Below, in pieces: positions 61,412 through 64,000 of a DNA stretch of 64,000 nucleotides (position 1 is the stretch's first letter; each line of letters begins with the position of its first letter). The stretch lies in assembly GCA_028455995.1 (NCBI GenBank), contig JABELC010000005.1:2604001-2668000 (forward strand), read 5' to 3'. The notes under the pieces are model-generated. The model searched no databases. It had not been told where the DNA came from and saw nothing but the letters and a program-made list of their open reading frames with translations. A program made the translations under genes and the position numbers. This DNA comes from Scleromitrula shiraiana. Its lineage: Eukaryota > Ascomycota > Leotiomycetes > Helotiales > Sclerotiniaceae.

Positions 61412-64000
61412 ATGGACTCTCAGGTATGTTCTCATACACCGCTTGGAGGGGCTTTGAGAAGAGCTGCTACTGAAGGAGTTATATTTGTCAATAACGAGGG
61501 ATTACTCTTTATATTGTATACTGATGTGCCATGTTATGTAGGTTGAAAATGCCGTCGAGGTCGCATGGAACCCAACCTCTAGCCAGGATTTAAAAGCACA
61601 AGCTTTCGATTTTCTAAACCGACTACGAAATGATACTGAGGGCAGACAAGCATGTCTTACACTCTTTATTAGAACCCCAAAAGCCTCCGAAGTTGCACGA
61701 CTGGTGTCGCTGGATGTGGTCAACAACGCGATTCAAACTCAACAGCTGGATGGTCAGAGCTTGGGTTGGTTGAAGGACAATTTGCTGGACTATGTTAGGA
61801 GAGTATACGCTGCCGGGAACGAAAGCCAAGTCGACTCACCAGCTCTGCAGAACAAGCTCACGCAAACCCTGACATTTCTGTTCTTGTCGTTATACAAGGA
61901 GGGCTGGGAGAGTTTTGTAGATGAATTCTTAGGTCTAGCGTGTATACAAAATGGTACTGGAGACAATATTACTGGGGTTGTGTTATACTTGCGGATTTTG
62001 AGCTCGATTCATGACGAAATTGCAGACTTGATGGTTTCCAGGACGGCGGCTGAGACAAAACGAAATGTTGAGTTGAAGGATCTTTTGCGTGCTCGAGATG
62101 TTCAAAAGGTTGCGGCTTCTTGGCAACAGATTCTTACACAATGGCAAGGCCGAAATGAGGCGATTGTCGAAATGACATTGAAGGTCATTGGCAAATGGGT
62201 TTCCTGGATCGATATTTCCTTGATTGTGAATCAGGATACCTTGAATTTGTTGTTTCCTTTGATTGGACGAACAAACCCCAATGGTGGTGAGGATAAAGTT
62301 AGAGATGCCGCTATACACGCCTTTACAGAGATTGTAGCAAAGAAGATGAAAGCTTCTGACAAGATAGGAATGATTCAGTTCTTAAACCTTGGCGAAGTGG
62401 TCTCGCAGCTTATTGCCAGTCCTGCCTTACACGATTTGCGCAGCACATCTAACTATGATACTGATCTTGCGGAAGCTGTCGCAAAACTCGTTAACACTGT
62501 TGTATCTGACATTGTTAAAGTGCTCGAAGATGCTCAAGCGCAAAATGAAACCAGAGCACAAGCAGAGCAATTATTGCAAATTTTCCTCCCACTACTACTT
62601 CGATTCTTCTCTGATGAGTATGATGAAATATGCTCAACAGTCATACCATCTCTCACAGATCTCAACACCTTTTTACGCAAAGCACAACCCCTACCCCCCG
62701 CATATTCAGCGATGCTTAGTCCTATACTCAATGCTATAATTCAGAAAATGAGATATGATGAAACCTCCTCGTGGGGTAGTGAAGATGACCAAACAGACGA
62801 AGCGGAGTTCCAAGAGCTCCGAAAACGATTACACATTTTACAGAAAAGTATTGCTGCCATCGATGAAGCTCTTTACGTTGATGTTCTCAGTAATGTAGTT
62901 GGCAATACGTTCCAAACACTTGATCAGCAAAACGGTCAGATGGATTGGCGTGATTTGGATCTAGCACTTCACGAGATGTATCTTTTCGGCGAGCTTACTC
63001 TTGTCAATGGTGGTTTATATGCCAAGAGCCAACCATCAGGGGTAGCAGCTGAACGTCTGATCGCCATGATGTCCAAAATGGTCGAGTCTGGTAAGCATAA
63101 ATTCATTCCTTTCTTTATAGAATTTACTAATAGTAACCAGGTATTGCGTCTTTCTCTCACCCTGCAATCCAACTTCAGTATATGGAGATTTGCGTTCGAT
63201 ACTGCTCTTTCTTTGAGAGTCAAACTAACTACATCCCTCGAGTTCTTGAACATTTTGTTACACTTGTGCATCATAGTCACCCTCGAGTGAGAGTTCGCTC
63301 GTGGTATCTCTTCCTTCGCTTCACGAAGCATTTGAGAGCCCATGTTGGCAATGTTGCGGAAACTGTGATCCAATCTATTGGCGATCTACTTCCCATTAAA
63401 GCAGAAGTCCCAAGAGAGGATGCTGACAATGATGATATGTCATCGGAAGATAATGAGCAAAATCCTGATGCCTTGTTTGATGGTCAGCTCTATCTTTACG
63501 AAACAATTGGATGTATCTCATCTACACATTCAACTCCAGTAGAGAAGCAAACTATGTATGTACGAACGATCATGGATCCTTTGTTCTCAGACATAGAACG
63601 GCATTTACAGCCAGCCAAATCAGGCGACGCGCAAGCTATTCTACAGATACACCACTTGATTATGGCTCTCGGAACATTGGCACATGGATTTTCTGACTCG
63701 ACCCCTGGAAATGCGTCAACGGCATCACAGGCACCCATCAAAGAGGTGACTGCCGAATTTAGTCGCGCAGCAGAGGCAATTCTAATTGCTCTTGAGACAT
63801 TGAAGTCTTCATTCGTAATTCGTACTGCAGCCAGATCATCATTTTCTAGGCTCATGGGTGTTATGGGGGTTGGTATGTTGCCATTGCTTCCACGATGGAT
63901 CGACGGGCTACTATCACAAAGCTCCTCCAAGGAAGAGATGGCCATGTTCTTACGATTACTGGATCAAGTGGTCTTTGGGTTTAAGAAGGACATCTATGAA
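61412..64000 (+). CDS. LOS1: Exportin-T (tRNA export karyopherin), 5' part, truncated by window edge
   Basis: Exons 61412-61423, 61542-63090 and 63141 to the right edge (open) give at least 807 aa. A 12-nt first exon encodes M-D-S-Q and splices in phase 0. The following helical repeats match exportin-[21 protein letters not shown], then [18 protein letters not shown] near 130. The N-terminal region (about 1-150) carries the Ran-binding repeats of the importin-beta N-terminal type. N-x-x-x-D-L-L-R and [13 protein letters not shown] patterns follow. In yeast Los1 exports mature tRNAs with RanGTP. The missing part is probably 200-250 residues. Exon 3 is open to base 64000. Confidence 0.93.

Overview
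This is a window of nuclear DNA from a filamentous ascomycete. The genes carry short GT-AG introns with CTAAC/CTAAT branch points. Family-level matches (FHA-forkhead and bZIP regulators, separase, exportin-T, Dml1/misato, an Stm1-type RGG protein) are fungal, and the intergenic DNA is AT-rich and full of simple repeats. The protein sequences and gene style recall Helotiales, for example the Botrytis/Sclerotinia group; that placement is inference from memory, not a search. All exon structures below were built by hand from splice signals, and each keeps the reading frame through to the stop.

Left half (1-37,500) is gene-poor. In order it holds: a multi-pass membrane protein (-, 1061-2355); a single-finger C2H2 protein (-, 3471-4976) with about 6.6 kb of repeat-rich non-coding DNA upstream; a small GRGGxGN-repeat protein of the DUF3602 type (+, 11585-12551); an Stm1/HABP4-like ribosome-binding protein (-, 15479-16832); a YAP-like bZIP regulator (-, 18340-19745); a 4.6-kb interval with a fold-back element and two decayed or doubtful small genes; a mannose-6-phosphate-receptor-like sorting receptor (+, 24396-26165); an FHA-forkhead regulator (-, 28263-30401); and a threonine-rich, probably GPI-anchored wall protein built from tandem exon modules (-, 33530-36144).

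Right half (37,500-54,200) is compact and housekeeping. It holds Dml1/misato (-), a peroxiredoxin-like protein (+), xylulokinase (-), a mitochondrial-type cation diffusion facilitator (-), a class II sirtuin (+), a small single-pass mitochondrial-type protein (-) and separase (+, 2,123 aa). A second simple-repeat region (54,140-57,734) precedes a TPR-DnaJ co-chaperone (+, 57735-59970). The start of exportin-T (+, 61412 onward) runs off the right edge.

There is no operon logic, and no metabolite cluster, CRISPR array, phage or confident tRNA was seen. The most unusual structures are the exon-intron modules duplicated in tandem in the wall-protein gene, two GC-AG introns in two transcription-factor genes, and a 215-bp fold-back element. 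Others are a 625-nt intron with a C homopolymer between branch point and acceptor, and several genes whose first coding exon is only 12-21 nt.
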